DNA of 64,000 nt from Benincasa hispida. Lineage: Eukaryota; Streptophyta; Magnoliopsida; Cucurbitales; Cucurbitaceae. The stretch spans positions 41,405,337-41,469,336 of the forward strand of contig NC_052358.1 in assembly GCF_009727055.1 (NCBI RefSeq), read 5' to 3'. Made by a program: the position numbers and the translations under genes. The notes beneath the pieces are model-generated. The model ran no database searches. It was not told the origin of the DNA and was given only the letters and a program-made list of their open reading frames with translations. Of the stretch, positions 10,285 through 20,170 are shown in pieces; the first letter of the stretch is position 1, and each line of letters starts with the position of its first letter.

Positions 10285-10580
10285 CCAATTCCTATCCCGT
10301 ACCCGGGAAGACCGGGTGATTTCAATGAATTTCTTTCATACTCGGTGAAGACCGATAAAGCCCAGACGTATGAATTCAATCAATTTCCTTCATCTCTGGT
10401 GAAGTCCGACCAGGTATCAAAGTTATTTCAACAATTATTTTGTACCATGTGAAGCCCGCTTGGGTAATTTTAACTCATTTCCTTTCTACCAGCAAATACC
10501 AGTGAAACTTGCTTGGGTAATTTTAACTCATTTTCTTTCTACTCGGTGAATACCCGGTGAGGCCCATCTGGGTATCTTAA
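10285..10580. repeat. Tandem repeat, unit 50-54 bp
   Basis: The phrase (g)gtgaa(g/a) followed by a CCG-rich patch starts at 10344, 10398, 10448, 10501 and 10545. The two central units share 'gcttgggtaattttaactca' almost exactly. About five degenerate units are present. The block is richer in G+C than its surroundings and shares 'accgggt/cccgg' motifs with the array at 6.7-7.5 kb, though the units are not the same. Confidence 0.65.
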
Positions 10581-11159
10581 AAAAAAATTGCTATATTTTC
10601 TTCACGTTTTTATTTTTTATTGTTTTTATAACTATCAAATGTAGGACATTAGGAAAAAAAAATCAACCAAGCAAGCATAAATACAAGCAAATGAATTCTA
10701 ACATGGAAAATAAAACTCCAAAAAGGTTATTTATTTTTATCAAATTTTCATTATTGAACTATTGAATACATAGAAAATGAAACACATACCTTCGGAGTAT
10801 ACAAAATTACAACTTTGTGAATATACAGGTTTTGGACTTGACGAAAGACTTTTCGTTCTGAAGATAATTAAGTGAAGATAACTTTTTGTAGGGTTATAAA
10901 CAAATCAATTTTGGTGGATAGTTTTTTGTGTTGGAATGTGAATAATTTTTTTTCAACTAATTTTGGATGAATTAATTTTTTGTGAATAAATTTTTATGGT
11001 GGAGAATTTAGTAAATTAATTTTGTAGGTTGGTTGCTGAAATTGGGAATGAGAATTAAGGGCATAAGAGTAATTGTACAATCAAAATTTCATACATATTT
11101 TCATCGTAAAAAAAAGTAATAAAACTCCAAAAAGGTCATTTTTGACAAATTTCCCCCTT

Positions 11160-11930
11160 TCCTTTTATTGTTTCTCTATCTTTTTCTCTGTTTTTCTTTC
11201 TTCCTCCAAATCTCAACCTCTGTTTTTTTAACCATCATTCATCTCCTATATCTCTCGGTCTTTATTTTATTTTATTTTAAATTCTAATCTTCTGTTTCTC
11301 TTTGATTTTCTTTTTCTGCTTTTCTTTCTGAATCTCATTCTCAATCTCCACTTTCGTCTTCAATATTGTCCCTTTTCTTCACCATGAATTTTTGCCCTTT
11401 TTTTTTCCAAGTCTGTTCTTATATTTGATTTTCTGCTTTGATTTCCCTTTTTTAGTCTCTTATTCTTCACCATAAATTTGCAAATCGAATGAAGCATGGA
11501 CTCTTATCGCAGATCGGGTAAAAGATTCGATGGGTTTGGTCTTCTTCCATTCCACAGGAGAAGCATGGTTTGGTTGTTAGGGTTTTAATACACACCAAAA
11601 GAAAAAAGAATTTTAGTTAGAGTTGGACTGAGAAATGGATATTACTTCACTAAAAATTATTAATTTATGATGAAGAAGACGGGCAATCATCAAAGTGGAG
11701 CTTGAGATTGGGGCAAAAACAAAAACAGATAATGAAAACCAAAAAGGAACAGAAAAATGAAGGAATCAAAGAAAAACAGGGAGAGGAAAAAAAAAACAAA
11801 AAAGAAAGTTGGAGACTGAGTTTGAAATTTATGGAGGAAGAAAAAGAAAGAAACCTGAGGAAAAGGAGATGAACGAAGGAAGAAGAAAGAAAATTAAAAA
11901 TTAAAAAGAAAACACGTGGCATCGTAAAAA
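11160..11930. repeat. Pyrimidine-rich arm facing a purine-rich arm (imperfect inverted repeat)
   Basis: The left arm (11160-11480) is C/T-rich, with 'tctcaatctccactttcgtc'. The right arm (11640-11930) is A/G-rich; its reverse complement reads 'tctcaagctccactttgatg' in the matching place. Other matched phrases include ctctttgattttc against ctttgattcctt. The match is loose and may be an old fold-back element. The 99-codon minus frame at 11665-11964 is a by-product of the low-complexity strand. Confidence 0.35.
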
Positions 11931-12029
11931 TGGGCCTCGTGGCTGGGTGTAGCCCAACAAGCACCCAAGTTTTGCTCTTTGGTAAATTTAACTTTAGTTC
12001 TAAATAAGTTGGTTACGATGTTCGATAAA

Positions 12030-12240
12030 CAAACGATTATTTTTAAATCTAAAAAAAATGAATAAATTTATTTATAAATATAACAAAATATTATGACGGA
12101 CATTAATAGATGTTTAGGAGTGTCTATCACTAATACTGATAAATGACTATCAATGTCTGTCAGTGTCTATCATTGATAGACATGACATTGCAATATTTAA
12201 AAATATTTCTAGCAGTTTTGCTATTTAAAACAATTATCCA
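12030..12240. repeat. Copy 3 of the stem-loop repeat
   Basis: The edges are 'tttataaatataacaaaatatt' and 'caatatttaaaaatatttctag...ttttgctatttaaaacaatt'. The core holds gtgtctatcact, tgtctgtcagtgtctatcat and tgatagaca. The layout is the same as in the copies near 18.6 and 18.95 kb. Confidence 0.6.
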
Positions 12241-12249
12241 TAAGTAAAT

Positions 12250-13200
12250 GTTATATTATGGTATTTTAGATATTATTGGCATTTTGAATCTCGTTCGTGT
12301 TGGGCCTCGCTGAAAGTGTCTGGTAGCCTTGACCTCTAACCTAGTCTCTATATCTCTCGAGCCGACCTGTGTAAGAGAACCTTGCATTGGTATAGTGCCG
12401 AACCTACTATACTCTAATGCTCAAGTTAGCATAATAATTAACTAATTCAGATAAGCACAAAATAGAAGTAAGGTTGGATCTCTTCTTTGGAGATTACTTA
12501 CTCTCCGTTTTAGGGTGGTCGAATGACTCTATTTATAAATCTTTCCTTTGATATACAAATATTGTTACATGTGACGATAGGAGTGTCAAGAAACTTTCAA
12601 GTGCTCAAGGTTGCAAGGTGTCAATCTAGTAGGGGTGGAAATGATTCGGTTCGGTTCGATTTGGTGGTCAAACCGAACTGAACCGATTTATTGGTTCAAA
12701 CCGAACCGAAACCGAATCACATAGTTTCAAATTCGGTTTTGGAATTTTTAAAAAATCCATAATATATATTTTTTAATTAAAAACGGTTCGATTCGGTTTA
12801 GTTTTAAATTTGGTTATGTTCTTTAAATTAAAATCGATTCGATTTTAAATTAGATTTCACTCTTTTTTAAATATATAAATATATAAAAGTTAAAAACGGT
12901 TCGATTCGGTTTTCAAAAGTGAAACCGAATAGAACCGAATTTTTCTATTTCACTGAATTTTCGATTCGATTTGATTTGGTTTTTAGAAACAATTCACTTT
13001 TTACGGTTTGAAGGACCATCCCTATAATCTAGCCTCGGCTAGCTTCTCTTTCGATTGATATATGTTTACCGATTCAGTTGATTGACACAAACTCCAAGAC
13101 ATTTCTCTCGTGGGATGCGCATTTCCATTTGCCTTTTCTCAATATCCCTTGGGTTTTGGCCCCTCGTGAACTTTTAGGCATTGGCTGACAACTTTCAATA
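12250..13200 (-). repeat. LTR-like region with minus-strand TATA, split by a MITE
   Basis: The flanks of the MITE at 12630-13024 read as one sequence when it is removed: '...ggttgcaaggtgtcaatctag' continues with 'cctcggctagcttctc'. The left part contains ATTTATAAATAGAGTCA on the minus strand (about 12525-12545), a good TATA context, and a TGTTGGGCC start-like string at about 12299. No coding sequence is seen. I read it as a decayed LTR whose exact limits are unclear. Confidence 0.35.
12630..13024. mobile_element. hAT-type MITE (395 bp) with 8-bp target duplication
   Basis: The element begins TAGGGGTGGAAATG and ends in the inverted form ...AAGGACCATCCCTA. The flanks are caatctag (12622-12629) and taatctag (13025-13032), an 8-bp duplication with one mismatch. 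The terminal sequence and 8-bp duplication are hallmarks of hAT elements. The interior is made of direct and inverted CGGTTCGATTCGG units (aaccgaaccgaaaccgaatc and cggttcgattcggttt), so the DNA can fold extensively. No transposase is present. Confidence 0.8.
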
Positions 13201-13639
13201 GATATTATAACTAGAATAAATCTACTATTAAATTTTGCATTTTCTTTACAAATTTATAAATTAAAATAAATATTTAAAATTGTTATATTTTTTTTCTCTA
13301 AATTGATTATTAATTTTTACGAGAAGATGCTTTATTATTATTATTATTAAAAGAAGAAGAATATGGTATAACTTCTTTCTTAATAGAAAAATGGTTGCAT
13401 TCAACCATGAAAAGTGAGGGTATCGATTGTCATTATTTGGGAAAGATACTAAATTTATAAATAAATCTTCATTTTGAAACATAAAATTGAAAATTAAAAA
13501 TCGAAGGTTTATTAAAAGTAAAATTTGATTTTACCAAGAACCTAAAAGTTGGTAGGGAATTAGTTCTAGAAGTTGGAACATGTATTTTAACGATAATTTT
13601 AATGGATTTAATCATATTTTGAGTCTAATAATTAAGTAT

Positions 13640-13865
13640 ATAACAATACTTTTAAATAATTGTAATATAGAAAAATCTATCAGTAATAGATTTTATTTCT
13701 ATAGACGATAGATTCCTAGACTAATAGATTAGTAATGTGGTCTATCATTGATAAACTCTAAAAATTGGATATAAATTTTAATATATTTATAAATTCTTTT
13801 GCATTATACTATAGTTATCAATACTTTAAATCTTATGGTTATATTTATAACAACTATTTTATTTT
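13640..13865. repeat. Copy 4 of the stem-loop repeat
   Basis: The core phrases are aaatctatcagtaatagatt, tagacgatagattcctagac and ggtctatcattgataaactc. The right edge, 'tatagttatcaatactttaaatc...gttatatttataacaac', matches the right edges of copies 2 and 5. Confidence 0.55.
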
Positions 13866-14304
13866 AGAAGAAAAATCATTTAAGTTTATGTCGAAATCAC
13901 TTCTAACCCTCCTCAAATTAACCTCAAAGTCACCCCAATAGAAAGAACAGCGTGGGAAATGGTGCTAAGGAAAACAAAAAAAGAAAAGAAGGGAAATAAC
14001 ACGTGGAATGGTGGTGGAATTTTGTCCAATAATTAGCCAATTTAGATTACAAGTTTAAACTTTCTTGATTTAAGTTTGATTAATATTTGAAATTGAGTTA
14101 TTGGATTTACTCTCACAAATAGGTGGGTTGTACTTAACCATGTACTTCCTATTCCATGAAACTCTAGTGGTGGAAATAATCCTTTTGGCAAATGTATCTT
14201 TAATTTCATGTACTTTATATTGAATGATTAATAATTGAATTAAGCTGAAAACACTTTCTATTCAATCATGCAATCATTTTAGCAAAAATAATATCAAAAT
14301 TACA

Positions 14305-14530
14305 ATAGCTAGTATTTTTAAAAATAATAACCAAGTGTATAATACAATATTTTCGATAAATTGAAAATATATCAGCAGATACACTTCAATCGTTGATAGA
14401 CTCCAACCAACGATATGGTCTATCAATGATAGAATATCTAAATTTTGTCATATTTGTAATTTTCTTTACATTATGCTATATTTACAAATACTTTAAATCG
14501 AATTGCTATATTTGCAATGATACCGAAATA
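14305..14530. repeat. Copy 5 of the stem-loop repeat
   Basis: It contains cgttgatagactccaacc and ggtctatcaatgatagaata. Its right edge, 'atgctatatttacaaatactttaaatcg...gctatatttgcaatg', is nearly that of copy 2. It ends about 60 bp past the stop of the Bet v 1 family gene. Confidence 0.55.
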
Positions 14531-14590
14531 CGACATAATAAGTACTCATATAAATGGAATTATATTAATTATATATGCATGATTATATCT

Positions 14591-14895
14591 TTAGGCTTGT
14601 TGATGAGAAGTAGAAGTATTGAGGAAATAGTTGTTGACAGCTTGAGCAATGGCTATCAAAGGTTGAACACTAACAAATGAAATATTTGCAGCAGCTTCTT
14701 CCTTCAATTCATATTGGACAGTAGATTTTACAATGCAACTGTGTTGGTTATTCTTCTCAATAATCTCCACACGAAACCTATAAAGAGTGAAGCCAAAATC
14801 CAGGTAACCTCCTTCAACCATTTCTGCTATTTTTATACGCTTTTCATTATCTATCTTCACGAACTTCTCTTTGTAACTTGCAGGACCTCCTAAAC
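14591..14895 (-). CDS. Bet v 1 / S-norcoclaurine synthase-like protein, exon 2
   Basis: This exon starts after the acceptor ...catacag at 14896 and encodes GLGGPASYKEKF... to the stop TAA at 14591, about 100 residues. With exon 1 (184 nt, ending in phase 1) it makes 489 nt, a 162-aa protein, the usual size of PR-10/Bet v 1 and norcoclaurine-synthase-like proteins. The exon carries the later beta strands and the C-terminal helix (VQPLIAIAQAVNNYFLN). Joining the two exons restores Pro-Gly across the junction followed by GG, as in the glycine-rich turn near residue 60 of relatives. Family members bind small hydrophobic ligands in a central cavity; some catalyse Pictet-Spengler condensation, but most 'NCS-like' genes outside alkaloid plants have unknown ligands. 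Enzymatic activity is not implied here. Confidence 0.85.
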
Positions 14896-15239
14896 CTGTA
14901 TGTGTCATATACCAAAATTTCTCAATCTTTATTATTCTTATGCTGATTTATCATTGTGTCTTTATACCCATGCATGCAACTCATTTCAATTTCGTCTCCC
15001 AAACTTTTTGTTGGCTTGTTTTTGTTTTTAATTAGAAATTTCTTAATGACATTATCAAATAGTATAACTTTAAATTCCTCAAATACTTCTTATAATTATT
15101 ATTGTTATTTTTTTTTTAAAAAAAATAGAATCACATATAATTGAAATTAGAATGAGTAGTAAAAAATCTATGGCCGGTTTGTGTTATGGGTGATTTTGGA
15201 TTGAATGATATAATTGATATAAAATAAGAATAGAAGCTA

Positions 15240-15675
15240 GCAACAAGATCGAGAAAATAACAAAGTTTGGCCCAGAAATAGCACCCTAAGCCCAAAATGC
15301 TTAGTTCATGTCAAGTTCAAAGTTATGTGCTCATCCTCGGTCTCAGGCCGACCCTAGCAAAATAACTAATGGGGCATATCTCAGGTAGGCTCCAGCCCAA
15401 AGCATTGTCTTAAGATCAAAATGAACTTAGGGGGAGATGCTCGACCTTGGCCTCGAAACCCTAGTTATTCATATAATTGGGCATGCTCCTCGGCCTGATA
15501 GGTCATCTAATTATTCTAAGACGAATCTAAAACCCCAAGAAACAACCTAGGTCAACTTTCTTTATAAATACATCATTATAACTTCATATGGGGTGTACTC
15601 TTTCACTCTATGACTTAAAACATCGAAGTGTGTGCGGGAAGTACCACAGTGATGTGCAGGTTTTCTCTTTTCTAG
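15240..15675 (+). repeat. LTR-like fragment with plus-strand TATA
   Basis: It is richer in G+C than its neighbours and contains CTTTATAAATACATC (about 15560) followed by 'acttaaaacatcgaagtgtgtgcggg' leader-like sequence. Repeated phrases 'ctcggcctgat', 'cctcggtctcaggccg' and 'ggcctcgaaacc' resemble plant LTR U3 blocks and the region at 12.3 kb. No coding part is attached. Confidence 0.35.
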
Positions 15676-15683
15676 GCCACATT

Positions 15684-16264
15684 TAGGAGTGTTCAGTGGT
15701 TGAGTTGAATCACTTTTTAGACCAAAATCCTATTATTCGGGTTGTAAATTTATCTTCAATCCAAATAACCTTTACTAAATAATGAACCAAACCCAACCTA
15801 ATTATGAAAATATTTGAGTTGGGTTGGTTTGGGTTAGTCGAGTCATTTATTTAAATTTTTGTTCTAAATTTAAGTAAAATGTTAGCATTTATTAATTATT
15901 TTCATATATTTGATTAAGATCAATAACTCAATTTTAATTTATATTGTAAAAAATTTCTTTCTAAAGTGCTAAAAAATTATTCTTAGGAGTTATTAGAGAA
16001 TATTTTTTTTTTAAAAAAAAAATCATGAAATAAAATAAATATATGTGAAAATAATTGTATTAGGAGTAAACACAACATACTTTTTAAATTAATAATAAGT
16101 TCGAGTTGGTTTGAGTTGGTTCGGGTCATTTGAGATGAATCCATGAACCAATCCAACCCATAAAACTTTTATTTATTTGAACCCAATCCAACCCAAAATG
16201 AATTGATAACCCAACCCAAACCGTATGGTTAGGTTGGGTTGATCGAGTTTTTTTAACACTCCTA
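15684..16264. mobile_element. hAT-type MITE (581 bp) with 8-bp target duplication, in the intron
   Basis: The ends are TAGGAGTGTTCAGTGG and, inverted, TAGGAGTGTTAAAAA. The flanks are gccacatt (15676-15683) and gtcacatt (16265-16272), 7 of 8 identical. The interior repeats 'gttgggttggtttgggtt' against 'aacccaacccaaa', giving a second-level fold. Terminal sequence and duplication length point to the hAT superfamily. There is no transposase. Confidence 0.8.
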
Positions 16265-18180
16265 GTCACATTCTTCTCTCTTTCAAACAAATTCACTTCT
16301 AGTGTTACATGAAAGTCAGGTGTGTTTCTATATCTAAAATTTGGCATCAATAATTTATTTCACAAGTCTTGTAAGGGAATTTCAAACAAGCATTTAATAT
16401 CCTTGTTTATTCAAATGATTATCCTATTTAAAACCCAATATATATCATTGTCCAATGAACTTTAAAACTTATTTAACATGGTTTTTCTAATATCTTGGTA
16501 AGATTTTTATACCTAGGAAATAATAGCAAAAATATAGTTAGATTAACTAATAAAATAATGTCAACTAATTATTATTATTAATTATTAATTATTAAATATA
16601 AATATATTATTTAGACTTACCAAATTTCAACTAATACCTTTCCAATTAATATTTTTTTTATGAATTCAATACAAACTTTTATAATTAATTATTGAAATTC
16701 TAATAAATTTATATTTATTTAATTATTTTAAGTGATTAAATAAATAATTAATATAACATTATATTAAATAATGCTAATTTTAATTTATGACTACATTAAT
16801 TGCTCTCTTATATTTAATGAAGTAATTATTCAAATTTATTTTTTATATATAAAATTGGTCAGATATTTACATTCAAACATTAGAATTATCAAGCATATCT
16901 TAACACAAACATTAATCATCTTATAAGTTTAAATTAAGAAATAATACGGATTCTAAGGGTATTCACAAATTAGGAATGATTTTATAAAATGCAAATACAC
17001 AAATTTTAAAAGTTTTAAATCTAATTTCCAGTTTTTTTTTTTTATTATTCTAATTTTAATATAATATATGAGATGCTATGGTTAATCTTTTTGTTAAGTT
17101 ATAAACTTGAGTAGTTGTTTAGTACATTTAAAAATATTTCAATCGCTATCTCCATGTGTCATCGTTATTAATGAAATATTGGCATGTAATTAGCAAGTTG
17201 ACAAGATAAGGGCACATCATTTATTTTAGTCCAAATCGTTGGACGACATGAATCAATAATAGAGATTTTGAATAACTTTCAAGTTTAATTTGTACACAAC
17301 AAGAGTCTAATTTTGTACTCAAATTTCTATCTCAATTTGCTACCCACTTGAAAGAATTTGACATATCAACAAGGCACAGGGTTCCCTAAGTTTGGAGAAA
17401 ATTTCTAGTACTATGTACGATAGTATTTATTATTCTCATTCTTAATTTAACACGTCATAAGATGTTAGATTAATTTATTATTAATTTATTTTATAGATCT
17501 CATATTATTCTTAAATGATATATACTATCATGACAAGTAATGAATGAAGTTAGTATGAACAATTTTTCATACTATGGTAGTACTCGAATTTTTCTCGTTT
17601 GGTACAGATAAGTTGAGACCATTTTTTAATTGAGCAAACTTGGGTGCATCCTATGTTGTATTTATCTTTGTACATTTCATCATCTTCACACGCACAAAAT
17701 GAATTAAAAATATTTCAAAGAAGTAAGAAGAATTTTCATTGAGGCAAATTATTATTAGACAATTTAGTGGGATACGTTAGGTGTAGCCCGAGATGTACCT
17801 AAGTATTTTTTTTTATGGTTATTATATAAAGAGTAATATTTCAGTACAATTTGTCTCCTCTAATCACACGTGCAATTTGAGATGTACTCAAATATTTTTC
17901 TTTTACAAATCTTATTGAGAATAGTATTTTAAAACTTTATAAACATACATGATCAATTTCAAACATCAATAACTAAAAGTGTATTTTTCTTAAATTTTAA
18001 TTAAATAATCATCAATATATATTTGACCAGAGTTTAGACATCGAAACAAAAAATTGAGAATAAGGATCGATCAACATAAATATAGTTTTGTTGATATAAA
18101 GTATGTGTCATCGATAAAGAAATTAGAAATTTGAATTCTGAACTAAAAACAAAACAAAATATAGAGAGTAGTAGATTTAC

Positions 18181-18364
18181 CAGGTGCAAAAGTGAGATGG
18201 AGAAGAGTTCCTTCGCCTCCATCGCCTTCGAGCACGTCGATTTTGTGGACGAGACTTGGAAGGTGAATGGGAATGAATTTCGCCAACTCAAGGCCGCCGT
18301 AGAGCTCCCAAACTTTGGCCGCCGGCGCCTGTATCTCAGTCTCACCACTGATTTCCCTCACCAT
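18181..18364 (-). CDS. Bet v 1 / S-norcoclaurine synthase-like protein, exon 1
   Basis: The exon encodes 61 residues plus one base of codon 62, beginning MVREISGETEIQAPAAKVW and ending ...LHLTFAP. The first strand, the 'APAAKVWELY' start of helix 1 and the 'KIDVLEGDGGEGT' P-loop-like glycine-rich segment are typical of the family (GDGGxGT). The ATG at 18364 was chosen over an in-frame Met 13 codons upstream because family members start at this MxxE(I/V)xxE strand. G+C content is clearly higher than in the flanks. The exon pairs with 14591-14895. The overlapping frames on the other strand and in another minus frame are shadows. Confidence 0.85.
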
Positions 18365-18420
18365 TTTGCTTTTCTTTCTAAGATAGAGAGATGGTACACA
18401 CACACAAACAGATATGTGGT

Positions 18421-18475
18421 CTTTTTATTTAAAAATCACTAATACCTCCACACACCACATAAGTTTTGATTGGTC
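18421..18475 (-). promoter_or_regulatory. Probable core promoter of the Bet v 1 family gene
   Basis: On the minus strand a CCAAT box (GACCAATCAAAA, about 18465-18475) precedes a TATA-like TTTTTAAATAAAAAG (about 18421-18436), roughly 60 bases above the ATG. A short (GT)n tract and C/T-rich leader follow. Spacing is reasonable for a plant gene; expression was not tested. Confidence 0.45.
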
Positions 18476-18534
18476 CTCGAAATTTCCGTCAACTATCTCC
18501 TCATTTCCTATCACTAAAATTCCAGAATAACATT

Positions 18535-18715
18535 TGGGGTTTTTTCGAATAAACAAATTTATAAATATAACAAAATATCATTATTTATTGGTGATGGATC
18601 GCGATAGACATCTAGATTTCTATCATAATTTATCACTAATAGACGGTGACATTTTATTATACTTGAAAATATTCTAAACAGTTTTATCATTTAAAACTAT
18701 TTTCTATAAATTTTT
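18535..18715. repeat. Copy 6 of the stem-loop repeat
   Basis: The left edge is 'aaatttataaatataacaaaatatcatt' and the right edge 'tacttgaaaatattctaaacagttttatcatttaaaac'. The core is more diverged (gatggatcgcgatagacatc, tatcactaatagacgg). It lies just above the Bet v 1 promoter. Confidence 0.5.
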
Positions 18716-18854
18716 CTATTTTTATCTTTTTTTTTTTTAGTATTATAATTTAATTTAATAAATTTTCTTTTAATGAGCTATATAAACTTGAATAGGTAGT
18801 GAAATTAAATTTAGAAAAATTAGAGTGGATGTTAGAATATGTGAGATTAAATAA

Positions 18855-19070
18855 ATGATTGTTTTAAAATATAGAAAAATAAATCAAAATATTTATAAAA
18901 TATGACAAAATTTTAGAACTATCAATAGTATACACTGATACACTTCTATGATACTGATAGAAGTCTATCAGTGTCTATCAATGTCTATCATTGATAATTC
19001 GAAAAATTTACTAGATCTTGTAAATATTTTTAATAGTTTTACCATTTGAAATAATTTTCCTTAAATAAAT
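18855..19070. repeat. Copy 7 of the stem-loop repeat (best preserved core)
   Basis: The edges are 'gttttaaaatatag...atatttataaaatatgacaaaat' and 'cttgtaaatatttttaatagttttaccatttgaaataat', near inverted complements. The core runs gatagaagtctatcag, tgtctatcaatgtctatcat and tgataatt. Confidence 0.6.
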
Positions 19071-19078
19071 TTATTTAT

Positions 19079-19351
19079 TTATTTTTTGCTAGCAGCGGTC
19101 ATGGGCGGCTGGTGGTTATTGGCATATTTTGAGGAACGCTTCTTAGTAGTTGTTTGTTTGTGGGATGTGCTTGCATTATTATTTGTCTTTATTGAGTTGT
19201 TGGATTTGCACATTTGAGATTCGGTTTGGGGGCTTATTAAAAAGGATAGAATATTATAAACAAGTAGAGCTAGTATTAGCATAGCCAACAAGTAAATATT
19301 ATAACAATAGTTGTTCGTGGGATGGTGAAAAGAAACGCAATAAAATTGCAA
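19079..19351 (-). CDS. Uncertain small protein, possible signal-peptide-bearing peptide
   Basis: A 90-codon minus frame has a hydrophobic segment (LLAMLILALLVYNILSFLIS, about residues 20-40) followed by a polar tail rich in Ser, Asn, Thr and Lys, with a basic patch TTKKRSSK and a last stretch YANNHQPPMTAASKK. Met24 would give a start directly before the hydrophobic segment, as in precursors of secreted plant peptides. Its 3' end is unusually GC-rich for this neighbourhood. I do not recognise the terminal motif as CLE, CEP, IDA, PIP or RGF. It may equally be a chance frame or a membrane-anchored microprotein. No TATA box or homolog could be checked. Confidence 0.25.
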   Translation of the reverse strand: MQFYCVSFHHPTNNYCYNIYLLAMLILALLVYNILSFLISPQTESQMCKSNNSIKTNNNASTSHKQTTTKKRSSKYANNHQPPMTAASKK

Positions 19352-19399
19352 ACATCATAAAAGGAGCATATAGTTTTGATTTCAAGTCGTCTAGTTGAA

Positions 19400-20170
19400 A
19401 ACATTTTTAGTGTGTTAATACTAGTTAAATTTTCTTTTTCTATTATCTAATTTGAGAGTGAAAAAAGCATGTGAGTGATACAAAAACATTGAAAGAATGC
19501 TTTTCTAATTTGGATTGAAGAGAGAATCCGATGTGATTCTAACAATTTTTCACATGGTAAATTTCTTTACGATGGATCGTCATTTTTTTCTCTGACTTGT
19601 TTTTCATTCTTATTTTTATTGGTTCTTTTAATTTCTCTATTATTTTCGATTTATTCATGGAGTAATAGGGATTTTCTAATAAATGGCATAGTTCAGATCT
19701 TTATTTCCTCATTTTTTTTTAACTAAAAAAGTCGTGTGAAAAGATTTCTCGTTTACATAAGATCAATTTTTATGATCTAAAATAGGCATCTCAAGCTTTA
19801 ATTTGAACGCTTCGCCTTTCAAATATTAGCTCTTAGTATTTGTTGCCTCTCTATCTAACACTGCATTGTTTTTACATTTTGTGGTAGATTACTACTATTA
19901 TATTTGTGGATAATATGGTTATAATTATTATCATGATTCATTTTATAATGCGAACTAAAGAAATAGTTAGCGAATAAATTTCATATTTCTGGCCTCGGTT
20001 CAATGTACTATTTTCTTGGCTTGGAAATCAAAACTTTACTAACTAGAATTTTTGTCAATTAGGGCAAATACTAAGTCATGTTTAACACCTCTGTTCATCA
20101 CTATTGATCTTACTCCTTCCTCTCCAACTTTTAATGATGTTTCTCTATGATGACTGTTTGCATGAAGTTT
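19400..20170. other. AT-rich spacer, nothing recognised
   Basis: I found no coding frame, repeat array or transposon end in this stretch beyond ordinary AT-rich sequence. Confidence 0.4.

Larger units (their letters stand above)
14896..18180 (-). other. Large intron (3285 bp) of the Bet v 1 family gene
   Basis: The donor is CCTG|GTAAATC (minus strand, 18180) and the acceptor is CATACAG|GTTTAGG (ending at 14896), both canonical. Introns in this family sit at this codon (phase 1, about residue 62) but are usually about 100 bp to 1 kb. This one has grown through insertions: an LTR-like piece at 15240-15675, a MITE at 15684-16264 and AT-rich DNA. Some short frames inside (for example minus 16126-16350) lie in the MITE and are not genes. 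Confidence 0.75.

Noticed and set aside
11665..11964. 99-codon minus frame rich in Phe, Leu and Ser
   Set aside because: It is the translation of a purine-rich low-complexity strand, with no domain.
14393..14680. 95-codon plus-strand frame
   Set aside because: It covers a copy of the stem-loop repeat and the antisense of the Bet v 1 exon 2 end; its composition is that of AT-rich repeat DNA.
18131..18442. 103-codon plus-strand frame and a 104-codon minus frame over exon 1
   Set aside because: Both are alternative frames of the Bet v 1 exon and its leader.
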